A stretch of 64,000 bases of DNA from Micromonospora fulviviridis (GCF_014648395.1 NZ_BMRA01000019.1:1-64000), one strand, 5' to 3'; shown: positions 9,132 to 19,433, counted from the stretch's first letter. Notes: generated by a model not told the origin, from the letters alone. Program-made: numbers and translations.

Positions 9132-10559
9132 TCAACGCCGGCGCCGGCCCCCGACCGTCCCGGCCAGCGCGGCCTTGCGCTCCTGGCCGGTCATCACCAG
9201 CTCGTTGAGGCGCTGCAACCAGCGCCAGGCCGGGTGGACCTGGTGCTCCGGGCTGAGCGGGAGCCAGCTGCGGTACTCCACGCCCCCGCCGCTGTAGTGC
9301 GGGCAGGTGGAGTGCACCACGACCTGCTCGTGCGCCCGCGCCGGGCGTTCGACCACCAGCAGGTTGTCGTCGGACATGACCACCAGGCTGCGCCCGGGGA
9401 TGCCCATCCCGCCGGCGCCGGGCAGCGCGCCGCCGGCCTCGTCGCCGCTGCCGAGCAGGGTCGACACGGACACCCCGACGTAGCGCGCCTCGGCCGGCAT
9501 CGGCTCGCCGGCCTGGGTCATCTGGGCGACCGGGTCGAAGACCCCGCCGCCGGCCAGGTAGCCCTCGGCGATCTCGCACAGCTCGGCGAGCAGCGCCGGC
9601 AGGTCCTGCACGTCGCTGCCGTCCCGGAACAGGCGGGAGGCCGCCTTGATCTCGTAGTAGGGCCGGCGCGGGTCGGCGAACCGGGGGTCGAGGCTGGCGT
9701 AGAGGAAGACCAGCGCGTGCGGCCCGACCGGCTTGGTCCGGCGCAGGTCCCAGTAGTGCGAGGCGTGCAGCGCGTTCGCGTACTGCACCCGGTGCACCAC
9801 CGCCTGCCGGATCTGGTGGTGGACGGCCTGGTTCGAGTAGCCGTCGGCGCTCGCCCCGGGCGCGTCGCCCGCGGACCAGCTCGCCGGGGCCGGCCCGGCG
9901 GCGCCGTACCCGGCGGCGCCCGGCGCGCCGTAGCCGCCCGGCGTGACCGGGTGCGCCGACGCGGGGGCCCCGTAGGTCGGCGCCGCCGCGGCGCCCAGCC
10001 CGGACCCGCGGAAGGCAGCGCCGTGGCCCGGAGGCTCGGGCGGGGCGAACCGGTGTGCGGCGGTCGGGCCCCCGAAACCGCCGGCCGTCGCCGGGCTGCC
10101 GAAGCCGCCGGGCGCCACCGGACCGCCGAAGCTGCCGGGGGTCGCCGGGGCTCCGTACGCCGGGTCGAAGTTCGCCGTGGCGACCGGGTCGCGGTAGCCG
10201 GGTGCCGGAGCGGCGCCGAAGCCACCGGTGGAGCCCGCGCCGCCGGGGTGCCGGGTCTCGGCCGGTCCGAAGCCGCCGGCCGTCGCCGTCGCCGGGTGGT
10301 CCGGGCCCGTGGCGAAGCCTCCGGCAGCCGGGACGCCGTAGCCGCGCGCCGGCGGGGCGGGCGCGCCGTGGACCGGGCCGGCCGGAACGCCGTGGCCGGG
10401 CCCGCCCGGGGCCGGCGCGCCACCGGAGAGCCGGTGGCTCCCCCACCGCGCGGGCGGCCGGACCGGCGGTGCCGGCGGGTACGCCGGCCGGTCGGGGCCA
10501 CTGCCGCGGAGGTCCTCATAGGACGGATGCGGCAGCGGCGACGGAGGTTCGTGCGACAC
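9132..10559 (-). CDS. Unknown protein with Pro/Gly/Ala-rich N-terminal half
   Basis: This 475-aa protein is not recognised. Residues 1-235 are low complexity, with many short repeats such as GGFG and YGAPA, and are probably disordered. Residues 240-475 look globular: VHHQIRQAVVHRVQYANALH, then an arginine-rich stretch with LVFLYASLDPRF, an acidic helical part and a segment SLVVMSDDNLLVVER, ending in WRWLQRLNELVMTGQERK. There is no signal peptide or membrane segment. The GTG start has AGGAG 8 nt upstream. It stands alone in the minus direction. A role in surface or septal processes has been seen for other disordered-tail actinobacterial proteins, but nothing here proves one. Confidence 0.7.
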   Translation of the reverse strand: MSHEPPSPLPHPSYEDLRGSGPDRPAYPPAPPVRPPARWGSHRLSGGAPAPGGPGHGVPAGPVHGAPAPPARGYGVPAAGGFATGPDHPATATAGGFGPAETRHPGGAGSTGGFGAAPAPGYRDPVATANFDPAYGAPATPGSFGGPVAPGGFGSPATAGGFGGPTAAHRFAPPEPPGHGAAFRGSGLGAAAAPTYGAPASAHPVTPGGYGAPGAAGYGAAGPAPASWSAGDAPGASADGYSNQAVHHQIRQAVVHRVQYANALHASHYWDLRRTKPVGPHALVFLYASLDPRFADPRRPYYEIKAASRLFRDGSDVQDLPALLAELCEIAEGYLAGGGVFDPVAQMTQAGEPMPAEARYVGVSVSTLLGSGDEAGGALPGAGGMGIPGRSLVVMSDDNLLVVERPARAHEQVVVHSTCPHYSGGGVEYRSWLPLSPEHQVHPAWRWLQRLNELVMTGQERKAALAGTVGGRRRR

Positions 10560-10747
10560 GTGGCAGCTCCTGGCTAGCGGGAATTCGCCCGGCCGATGAT
10601 TTCACTGAGTGCACGGGTTATCAACTGTCAGCGAGCATTCTCCGGGGCGCCCGCTGCTGACTGCACACTCAGTCCGTCCCGACCGTCCACAGCCGCATCG
10701 AGCGGATGACCAGCGGTTTCCGCCCGAGCAGTGCGTCGATTATGGAC

Positions 10748-10762
10748 AATTGGTGGCCAATT
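10748..10762. promoter_or_regulatory. Inverted repeat upstream of the histidine-decarboxylase-like gene
   Basis: AATTGG-TGG-CCAATT is a perfect 6-bp inverted repeat, AT-rich against the background, 75 bp before the GTG of the next gene. It is a candidate operator. The rest of the 277-bp gap shows no other clear element. Confidence 0.35.
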
Positions 10763-10836
10763 TCGTAACGCTTGCCCGCTCTCCGTGACTCATGGTCCAC
10801 TCTGTGCGCTGTGCACCGTGACGACGAGGGAGCGCC

Positions 10837-12030
10837 GTGTTGTCAGCCGACCCAGGCCGTGACGGATCCGTCACCCGCCCCGAGGAGCTCCTCGCCGAAC
10901 TCGCCGCGGTCCGCTCGGCCGCGGTGGCCGGCCGGGAGACACACGTCGGCTTCCCGGTCGCCACCGACATCGACTACAGCCCGCTCGCGCCGCTGTTCGG
11001 CTCGCTGCTGAACAACATCGGCGACCCGTGGACCGACCCGGCCGGCGCCAACCACACGAAACGCTACGAGCGGGAGGTGCTGGACTGGTTCGCCGACCTC
11101 TTCCAGGCCCCGGTCGACGACCGCTGGGGCTACCTCACCTCCGGCGGCACCGAGGGCAACCTCTACGCGCTCTACCTGGCCCGGGCCCGGTTCCCCAGGG
11201 CGCTGGTCTACCACTCCGCCGACGCCCACTACTCGCTGCCCAAGTGCGTCGACATCCTCGGCCTCGACTCGGTGGTGGTCCGCGCCGACGAGCGCGGCGA
11301 GATGGACTACGACGACCTGGCCCGGATGGTCGACCGGCACCGGGACCGGCCGGCCATCGTGGTGGCCACCTGCGGCACCACGATGACCGAGGCCGCCGAC
11401 GACGTACCCCGGATCCGGCGCCTGCTCGCCCGCACGCCGGTCCGCCACCACCTGCACGTCGACGGGGCGCTGGCCGGGGTCCCGCTGGCCCTGGCCGACG
11501 GGCGGACCACGCTGCGGCTGGACGCCACCGTGGACAGCATCTCCATCTCCGGCTACAAGTTCCTCGGCACCCCGGTGCCGTGCGGGGTGGTGCTGACCCG
11601 CCGCACCCTGCAGCAGCAGCTCGCCCAGTCCCCCAACTACACCGGCACGGTGGACACGACGATCAGCGGCTCGCGCAGCGGCCACCCGGCCCTGCTGCTC
11701 TGGTACGTGATCCGCAGCCTCGGCCACGACGGCCTGCGGCAGCGCGCCGAGCGGGCCCGCGAGCTGGCCGCGTACGCGGTGCGGCGACTCAACGAGGTGG
11801 GCTGGCCGGCCTGGCGGCACGAGCACGCCTTCACCGTGGTCTTCCCCACCCCGTCCCCGGCCGTGACGGCGAAGTGGGTGCTGGCCAGCAGCGCCGGCCG
11901 GAGTCACCTGATCTGCATGCCCGGCGTCACCCGGGAGGCCGTCGACGCCTTCGTGGCCGACGTGGCGACCGGCGGCCCGCTCGTCGACGCGCTGCCCCGG
12001 CAGCGGGAGCGGCAGGCCCTGGTCCGCTGA
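10837..12030 (+). CDS. hdc: PLP-dependent histidine decarboxylase-like enzyme
   Basis: This 397-aa enzyme is a group II pyridoxal-phosphate decarboxylase. It most resembles bacterial histidine decarboxylase, which makes histamine from histidine. Motifs: LTSGGTEGNLYAL (phosphate-binding turn, near 105), YHSADAHYSLPK (the His that stacks on PLP), VVATCGTTM, HLHVDGALAG (the Asp that contacts the pyridine N) and ISISGYKFLGTP with the Schiff-base Lys near 247. The length suits short PLP-type histidine decarboxylases. The GTG start follows GAGGGAG. No amino acid/amine antiporter is adjacent, which leaves the physiological role open: acid resistance, amine supply or a natural-product step. Another amino acid substrate, such as serine or a tryptophan derivative, cannot be excluded. 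Confidence 0.82.
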   Translation: MLSADPGRDGSVTRPEELLAELAAVRSAAVAGRETHVGFPVATDIDYSPLAPLFGSLLNNIGDPWTDPAGANHTKRYEREVLDWFADLFQAPVDDRWGYLTSGGTEGNLYALYLARARFPRALVYHSADAHYSLPKCVDILGLDSVVVRADERGEMDYDDLARMVDRHRDRPAIVVATCGTTMTEAADDVPRIRRLLARTPVRHHLHVDGALAGVPLALADGRTTLRLDATVDSISISGYKFLGTPVPCGVVLTRRTLQQQLAQSPNYTGTVDTTISGSRSGHPALLLWYVIRSLGHDGLRQRAERARELAAYAVRRLNEVGWPAWRHEHAFTVVFPTPSPAVTAKWVLASSAGRSHLICMPGVTREAVDAFVADVATGGPLVDALPRQRERQALVR

Positions 12031-12059
12031 GCCGCCGCGGGCACCCGGTCCGGGCGCGG

Positions 12060-12449
12060 TCAGGCGGTGCGGATGACGGTGCAGATGGCCGGGCCGTCGT
12101 CGGTGGACCGCAGCAGGTAGCGGTAGCGCTCGCCGGGCACGGCCCGGCCCTGGCTGTCCAGGAACTCCCAGCGCACCGCCACCTCGGTGAGCAGCGCGGA
12201 GACCTGCTGCACGTCCTCGATCTCCGCGTTGGCCGCGACCAGTTCCCGCTCCTGGTAGTCGGGTGCCGCCCCGACGAAACTGAGCGCCACGGCCGCCGGC
12301 GAGGTGAACGAGAAGCTGTACGTGTCGGCGACCACCAGCCCCGGCAGCGCGTAGCAGCCGGCGATGGCGGGCACGTCGGCGGTGGTCAGCGCCACGCCGT
12401 ACCGGTCGAAGAAGTCGGTGAGCGTGTCGAGGTCCGTGGAAGCCGTCAC
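12060..12449 (-). CDS. SnoaL/NTF2-like small protein
   Basis: This protein of about 129 aa has the layout of an NTF2-like cone fold: an N-terminal helix (LDTLTDFFDRYGVALTTADV), IAGCYALPGLVVAD, then alternating beta strands ending in RYRYLLRSTDDGPAICTVIR. Such domains occur in SnoaL cyclases, ketosteroid isomerases and many uncharacterised proteins. The GTG at 12449 has GGAGAG upstream and is preferred. An ATG four codons earlier (12461) lacks a clear ribosome site. No catalytic residues can be assigned. It ends 30 bp from the convergent decarboxylase gene. Confidence 0.65.
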   Translation of the reverse strand: MTASTDLDTLTDFFDRYGVALTTADVPAIAGCYALPGLVVADTYSFSFTSPAAVALSFVGAAPDYQERELVAANAEIEDVQQVSALLTEVAVRWEFLDSQGRAVPGERYRYLLRSTDDGPAICTVIRTA

Positions 12450-12489
12450 GCCGCTCTCCATTTCCGGCCGGCGGGCCCGGCAAACCTGG

Positions 12490-13152
12490 TCAGCGGGGCG
12501 GGATGCGTACCTCGATCTCCGCGCCGAGCTGGGCGCCGTCCGTGAGGTCGAGGTCGTCGCCGCTCCAGAACCGGCCCGGGTCGTACCAGTTGGGCCGCCG
12601 ACCGGCGGGGAGCAGCCCCATCGCCTCGTAGGTCACGGCCACCACCTCCGCGCAGTACGCGGTCTCCAGCGCCCGGTCCCGGACCGGCACGCCGCCACCG
12701 TCGGCGATGGAGGGTCGGCCGCGGCGCAGGTTCGGCACCCGGCCCCGGGCCCAGCGCCAGGCGAGCTGCGCCGTGGACGGGAACGGGGTGCCGTCGAGGC
12801 GCGCCACGGTCCGCAGCACCGCCTCCTCCATCGTGGTGTCCGCCGGCGGTTCGAGCTGGCGCAGCCAGGCCCGCTGGCCGTACCGGTTGGCCCAGACGCA
12901 GACCGCGTCCCGCAGGTCGTGCAGCTGCACGCCACGCTGGTGGGTGCCGGTCCACATGTCCGGCAGCGAGCGGCCCAGCTCGGCGTGCCACATCAGCGGC
13001 GGCATGTCGTCGAGCACCACGGCCATGCCCACGTGGTTGACTGGGCTGTTGGTGGTGAGCTGGATGGCGCGGTCCGGCACGCTGCGCCCGCGGAAGACCC
13101 ACAGGTCGCCGGTGCGGGTCAGCTCGACCGCCTCGTCCAGGCTGATGCTCAT
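12490..13152 (-). CDS. Permuted papain-like (YiiX/NlpC-P60-related) amidase
   Basis: This 220-aa protein fits the circularly permuted papain fold of YiiX/YaeF-like enzymes, in which the His comes first and the Cys late. The motif VNHVGMAV (His40) and the motif AYCAEVVAVTYE (Cys167) are both present, with the conserved aromatic-rich region between them. Known members hydrolyse amide or ester bonds of lipids or cell-wall peptides. No signal peptide is seen, so it should act in the cytoplasm. Its ATG is only 13 bp from the start of a divergent small membrane protein gene. Exact substrate is unknown. Confidence 0.7.
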   Translation of the reverse strand: MSISLDEAVELTRTGDLWVFRGRSVPDRAIQLTTNSPVNHVGMAVVLDDMPPLMWHAELGRSLPDMWTGTHQRGVQLHDLRDAVCVWANRYGQRAWLRQLEPPADTTMEEAVLRTVARLDGTPFPSTAQLAWRWARGRVPNLRRGRPSIADGGGVPVRDRALETAYCAEVVAVTYEAMGLLPAGRRPNWYDPGRFWSGDDLDLTDGAQLGAEIEVRIPPR

Positions 13153-13165
13153 GGAGGACTACCCT

Positions 13166-13345
13166 ATGCCGAAGCGGCAACGGATGCGCTGGTGGAAACT
13201 GCTCGGGCTGGCCGGCCTCGCCGGCGTGGCGGCGACCGGTGTGGTCGTGGCCCGGGCGGAACGGCGGCGCCGGGCGTACACCCCGGAGGAGATCCGGGGC
13301 CGGCTGCGCGAGCGGCACGCGAAGGCCGGCGACCGGCCGTCCTGA
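13166..13345 (+). CDS. Small single-pass membrane protein (59 aa)
   Basis: The ORF from ATG 13166 has GGAGG 8 nt upstream and encodes a basic N-terminus (PKRQRMRWWK), one transmembrane helix (about 10-28, LLGLAGLAGVAATGVVVA) and a strongly charged tail ending in REIRGRL-type helix sequence. An upstream in-frame ATG at 13151 lies too far from any ribosome site. The ribosome site itself overlaps the start region of the divergent amidase gene, so each promoter must lie inside the neighbour's coding region. Small proteins of this form are common beside enzyme genes in Micromonospora; no function is known. Confidence 0.65.
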   Translation: MPKRQRMRWWKLLGLAGLAGVAATGVVVARAERRRRAYTPEEIRGRLRERHAKAGDRPS

Positions 13346-13358
13346 CCCGGCCGGGAGC

Positions 13359-13736
13359 TCACCGGTCGGTGCGGCACACCGCTTCGTCCAGGGCCTCGGG
13401 GGTACGACCGACCAGCGCGCTGCCGTCGTCGAGCAGCAGGATCGGGCGCTGGATGAGCTCGGGGTGCGCCACCATCGCGGCCACCCAGCGCGGCTCGGTG
13501 GCGTCGTCCCGGGGCCAGTCCGCCATGCCCAGCTCGGTCGCGGCGGGCTCGCCGGTGCGGCAGATGTCCCACGCCCGGGCCTCCAGCCGGCGCAGCACCT
13601 CGGTCAGCTCCTCCGCGCTCGGCGGCTCCGCGAGGTACGCCCGCAGCCGGTAGGGCACCCGCGCCTCGTCCAGCGAGGCCCGGGCCGTGGCGCACTTCGA
13701 GCACGCCGGGTTGTGCCAGATCTCCATGCCCGACAT
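13359..13736 (-). CDS. arsC: ArsC/Spx-family thioredoxin-fold protein
   Basis: This 125-aa protein is an ArsC-like reductase. It opens EIWHNPACSKCATARASLDE, the glutaredoxin-coupled ArsC motif NPxCSK with its catalytic Cys near residue 12, followed by ARVPYRLRAYLAEPPS and later PELIQRPILLLDDG, where RPI matches the conserved arsenate-contact Arg. A second Cys three residues after the first (CSKC) is unusual for ArsC and gives it a thioredoxin-like pair. No arsenite pump or ArsR gene lies nearby, so arsenate may not be the substrate. Two ATG starts are possible (13736, 13727); neither has a strong ribosome site. Confidence 0.8.
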   Translation of the reverse strand: MSGMEIWHNPACSKCATARASLDEARVPYRLRAYLAEPPSAEELTEVLRRLEARAWDICRTGEPAATELGMADWPRDDATEPRWVAAMVAHPELIQRPILLLDDGSALVGRTPEALDEAVCRTDR

Positions 13737-13839
13737 GGTGGCACGCCCACTGCGAAGCCTGAGGGGGCAGCGGACCGGCCCTGATGAGCCCTCCGTCCGC
13801 TCCGCAGCGGTGGCGAGATGATCCGGTGTTCCTCACCCG

Positions 13840-13886
13840 GATCCTGGCGAGATTCCGTTTGCTGCGAACGGAAACTCGCCAAGATC
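13840..13886. repeat. 47-bp palindromic dispersed repeat, copy A
   Basis: The element runs from GATCCTGGCGAG to CTCGCCAAGATC and is nearly self-complementary over its whole length, with 7 mismatched positions. It is followed by TCGAATGCCC. A second 47-bp copy lies at 19522-19568 with the same ends and followed by TCGAACGCCC. Location between genes and near-perfect symmetry suggest a REP- or MITE-like element. Confidence 0.7.
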
Positions 13887-13985
13887 TCGAATGCCCTCAC
13901 GTCACCGCCGCGCCAAGCTGTCCGTTTTCCGCACCCTTCGCTCCGAGGATCGGCCGGGACGTGATCGCGGGCGACGCGCCGGCAT

Positions 13986-14040
13986 CGGTGGAACGCTGTG
14001 GACGTTTCCGCGCGTCGGTGACCTGCACAGCGTTCCACCG
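13986..14040. repeat. 15-bp perfect inverted repeat
   Basis: CGGTGGAACGCTGTG (13986-14000) is exactly reversed at 14026-14040 with 25 bp between. Partial pairing continues a few bases outward. It could be a transcribed hairpin, a protein-binding site or the ends of a relic element. Confidence 0.6.
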
Positions 14041-14182
14041 ACGCGGCCCGCGGCCTCTGCGTTCCCGGGCGCTGATCGGCGTCTGCGCGCCCTGGGGTGG
14101 CTGTCGGTTTCGTGCGGTCGGGATGTGGGGTCGGTGTCCGGTTTCGGCCACGGCGTCCCGTGGTCGGCGCCACCGCCGGGCC

Positions 14183-14557
14183 GGAATCATGCCGGGGGCC
14201 GGGTCGTTGTACATGGCAGACCGCACGCAGCCCGCCCCTCGGGTGAGGCAGCCCCGGCCGGAATGACCTGCCGGCGCCGGTCGTTACATCCCCCGGCACC
14301 ACCGCACCACCGCGTCGGGCTGGTCGTGGGAATGACCTGCCGGCCCCGGTCGTTACATCTCCCGGACCGCGCACCACCGGTCCGAGCCGGTGAGCCAGGG
14401 AATCATCCCGGGGCCCCGGCGGTTACATCTCCCGGACCGTGCACCACCGGTCCGCACCGGGTTGAGCCAGGGAATGACCCCCGGGCCCCGGTCGTTACAT
14501 CTCCCCGGGACGTCGGATCAGGCCGAGGGAATCACTTCCCCGCCGCCGATGGTTACA
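14183..14557 (+). promoter_or_regulatory. Six tandem GGAAT-N18-GTT elements upstream of the C39-like gene
   Basis: GGAAT occurs at 14183, 14260, 14329, 14399, 14471 and 14528. In the first five it is followed after exactly 18 nt, and in the last after 19 nt, by GTT. The downstream part reads GTTACA in five units and GTTGTACA in the first. Units repeat every 57-77 bp. The second and third full units also carry the hairpin CGGACCG-8 nt-CGGTCCG. GGAAT-N18-GTT is the known consensus of SigR-class ECF promoters in streptomycetes, so these may be stacked promoters. An operator array or a repeated RNA structure are alternatives. Confidence 0.6.
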
Positions 14558-14619
14558 CCCCCGGACCGCCCGAGCAGATCCCCCCGATCGCCGGGCACCC
14601 CGAAGACTTCTCCCAGCGG

Positions 14620-14642
14620 CACCCGCACCCCTTTTGCGGGTG
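14620..14642 (+). other. Leader hairpin before the C39-like gene
   Basis: CACCCGCA (14620-14627) pairs with TGCGGGTG (14635-14642) around a 7-nt pyrimidine loop, and pairing continues with a 2-nt bulge. It lies 32 bp before the ATG and would sit in the 5' untranslated leader. Confidence 0.45.
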
Positions 14643-14674
14643 TGCCGTGAACCCCCGACAGAGAGGCACTCATC

Positions 14675-15325
14675 ATGCGTACCAATCTGCTGCGGAACAC
14701 CGTCCTGACCGCTGCCGGTATCGCCGCCACCGCCGGTGGGATCGCCGGCCCCGCGATCGCCGCGCACGCCGCCCCCGCCGAGAACACCACCAAGGCCGTC
14801 GCCGACCGCAAGGGTCACGGCGAGCGGGAGCTGGACGTCCGCTACGAGGCCCAGCCCAACTTCTACTACTGCGGCCCCGCCGCCACCCGTAACGCCATCA
14901 GCGTCCTCGGCAAGAACATCGACGTCGACGCCATGGCCAAGGAGATGGGCACCACCGAGGCCGGCACCAACAGCATCAACGACATCACCCCCGTCCTGAA
15001 CAAGGAGACCGGCAAGACCTACCGGTCGGTGGAAATCAAGGACGGCAAGGCCGACGACAAGCAGACCGACACCCTGCGCGCCGACATCGTGCGCACCGTC
15101 GACGACGGCCGCGCCGTGGTCGCCAACATCGCCGGCACCGCCACCGACACCGACGGCAACACCCACTCCTTCGAAGGCGGCCACTACATCAGCGTCGTGG
15201 GCTACCGCGACAACGGGAAGACCGTCACCATCGCCGACTCCGCCGACCCGAACATGGCCTCCTACCGGATGAGCGTGGACAACCTCGCCGACTGGATCGC
15301 CACCCGCGGCTACTCGGCGTCCTGA
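14675..15325 (+). CDS. Secreted C39-like papain-fold cysteine peptidase
   Basis: This 216-aa exported protein has a signal peptide (residues 1-33, ending AIAAHA) and a Peptidase_C39-like domain. The catalytic triad is readable: Cys66 in NFYYCGPAATRNAI, His170 in EGGHYISVVGY and Asp188 in TIADSAD. C39-like proteins that stand apart from ABC transporters are usually secreted peptidases of unknown substrate, unlike the bacteriocin-leader peptidases fused to exporters. The ATG has GAGAGG 8 nt upstream. It is a single gene with its own long leader region, which carries the six-unit array, and a strong terminator. Regulation by the array is inferred. Acidic and lysine-rich composition differs somewhat from its neighbours. 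Confidence 0.85.
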   Translation: MRTNLLRNTVLTAAGIAATAGGIAGPAIAAHAAPAENTTKAVADRKGHGERELDVRYEAQPNFYYCGPAATRNAISVLGKNIDVDAMAKEMGTTEAGTNSINDITPVLNKETGKTYRSVEIKDGKADDKQTDTLRADIVRTVDDGRAVVANIAGTATDTDGNTHSFEGGHYISVVGYRDNGKTVTIADSADPNMASYRMSVDNLADWIATRGYSAS

Positions 15326-15341
15326 TCCACAGCGCCAACCA

Positions 15342-15379
15342 CGAAAGGGCCCGACCCCACCAGGGGTCGGGCCCTTTCG
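15342..15379. terminator. Bidirectional intrinsic terminator
   Basis: A perfect 17-bp stem (15342-15358 with 15363-15379) with the loop ACCA separates the convergent C39-like and DedA genes. Confidence 0.85.
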
Positions 15380-15387
15380 GCGTCCGG

Positions 15388-16044
15388 TCAGCGGTCGCCG
15401 GCGTGCACGGGCTCGTCGGCCTCGGCGGGCACCTCGGCCGACTCCAGGTGCCGGGCGCGGCGGCGCAACCACCAGGTGCTGGCCAGGCCGGCGAGCACCG
15501 CGAGGGCCAGCCCGGCCCAGGAGATGTCCTTGAGCCAGTGCTCGGCCGCCCGGCCCACCGAGAAGAGCAGGTAGGTGGTGCCGAACGCCCAGACGAGGCC
15601 GCCGGCCGCGTTGGCCAGCAGGAACCGGCGGTACGGCACGTGCAGCGCCCCGGCCAGCGGGCCGGCGAGGATGCGGAGCAGGGCGACGAACCGCCCGAAG
15701 AAGACCGCCCAGACACCGTGCCGGGCGAAGCTCTGTTCGGCGCGGGCGAGCTGCGCCGGGCCGAGGTGTTTGGGGAAGCGCCGGCCCAGCCGTTGGAGCA
15801 GCGGCCGCCCGCCGCGGCGGCCCACGGCGTATCCGACGGAGTCGCCGATGATGGCGCCGGCGGCGGCTGCGGTGGCCACCCACTCGGGTTCGACCACGCC
15901 GGTGGCGGCGAGCAGGGCGGAGCTGACCAGCACGATCTCGCCGGGGAGCGGGATGCCCATGCTCTCCACGCCGATCACCCCGGCGACGATCAGGTAGAGC
16001 ACGCCCGGGGGCAGCGCGGAGAGCCAGTGCTGGACGTCGACCAC
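15388..16044 (-). CDS. DedA-family membrane protein
   Basis: This 218-aa integral membrane protein belongs to the DedA/SNARE-associated (VTT domain) family. Members act as proton-dependent lipid transporters or flippases, for example of undecaprenyl phosphate. Typical features: GVESMGIPLPGEIVLV near 25 with the conserved Glu and re-entrant loop, YAVGRRGG near 75 and FFGRFVALLRILAGPLAGAL near 115, the FGRFxxxxR motif, followed by two C-terminal helices and a charged tail. It stands alone. Individual function within the family cannot be assigned. Confidence 0.9.
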   Translation of the reverse strand: MVDVQHWLSALPPGVLYLIVAGVIGVESMGIPLPGEIVLVSSALLAATGVVEPEWVATAAAAGAIIGDSVGYAVGRRGGRPLLQRLGRRFPKHLGPAQLARAEQSFARHGVWAVFFGRFVALLRILAGPLAGALHVPYRRFLLANAAGGLVWAFGTTYLLFSVGRAAEHWLKDISWAGLALAVLAGLASTWWLRRRARHLESAEVPAEADEPVHAGDR

Positions 16045-16067
16045 CCCCGAACCCTACCCGCGGAGGC

Positions 16068-16424
16068 TCAGTCGACGGGGGCGAGGAACTCCAGCCGGTT
16101 GCCGTGCGGGTCGTACGTGTGGAACCGGCGCATGCCGGGAATCTCGTCGTCGCCCCAGGTCACGGGGTGTCCGGCGGCGTCGAGCCGGGCGGCCAGCCCG
16201 TCGAGGTCGGGGCGGAGCAGCGCCGGGTGCGCCTTGCGGGCGGGTCGGAAGTCGTCCTCGACGCCGAGGTGCAGCTCCGCGCCGTACCCGGTGAACCAGC
16301 AGCCACCGCGGGCGGCGAGGGCCAGCGGTTTGGCCTTCTCGACCAGGCCGAGCAGGCCGGCGTAGAACGCCCGCGAGGTTTCCTCGGAGTCGCGTGGGCA
16401 GGCGAGCAGGACGTGATGGATCAT
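16068..16424 (-). CDS. VOC-superfamily (glyoxalase-like) protein
   Basis: This 118-aa protein has two beta-alpha-beta-beta-beta units of the vicinal oxygen chelate fold: IHHVLLACPRDSEETSRAFYAGLLGL at the start and LAARLDAAGHPVTWGDDEIPGMRRFHTYDPHGNRLEFLAP at the end. Candidate metal ligands are His4, Glu61-type GAELHLGVE and the final Glu in RLEF. The ATG at 16424 is chosen because GAGGAGGTG stands just upstream. It is transcribed away from aconitase, so both may feel the site at 16472. Substrate is unknown. Confidence 0.82.
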   Translation of the reverse strand: MIHHVLLACPRDSEETSRAFYAGLLGLVEKAKPLALAARGGCWFTGYGAELHLGVEDDFRPARKAHPALLRPDLDGLAARLDAAGHPVTWGDDEIPGMRRFHTYDPHGNRLEFLAPVD

Positions 16425-16471
16425 GGTGGCACCTCCTCGTCCCGAACCCTGGCACGAGGTTGCGCGAATAG

Positions 16472-16490
16472 CAAGACGGACGTACGGTTT
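16472..16490. promoter_or_regulatory. Putative AcnR operator upstream of aconitase
   Basis: CAAGACGGACGTACGGTTT matches 17 of 19 bases of the site at 33895-33913 in front of the AcnR-like regulator gene. The core is a near-palindrome around ACGTAC. It lies 106 bp before the aconitase start and 48 bp before the divergent VOC gene. Confidence 0.65.
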
Positions 16491-16595
16491 TGTTGAGACC
16501 GGCGCGGGTAAGTGTTGCCTAACCACGGCGGCGCCCCGGCCGGTGCGACAAACTGCTCAGGACTACTCACGGTCGCTGGTGTGAAGGAGTACGAC

Positions 16596-19433
<2,838 letters not shown>

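Larger units (their letters stand above)
13737..14674. other. 938-bp gene-free region holding repeats
   Basis: No convincing gene is seen here: reading frames are open only because of GC bias. The stretch contains a 47-bp palindromic repeat (13840-13886), a 15-bp inverted repeat (13986-14040), a six-unit tandem array (14183-14557) and a short hairpin (14620-14642). All are listed separately. Confidence 0.6.

Noticed and set aside
14183..14557. CRISPR array
   Set aside because: The repeated part is split into two short conserved blocks with variable, partly similar DNA between them and unit lengths of 57-77 bp; there are no cas genes and no unique spacers.
14183..14674. c-di-AMP (ydaO) riboswitch before a cell-wall-type peptidase
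   Set aside because: Such riboswitches precede many actinobacterial peptidases, but the conserved ydaO core could not be recognised here and the tandem repeats do not fit it.
13891..14892. Plus-strand frame covering the six-unit array
   Set aside because: Its repeated Pro/Arg/Gly peptide only mirrors the DNA repeats, it lacks a good ribosome site, and it runs in another frame into the C39-like gene.
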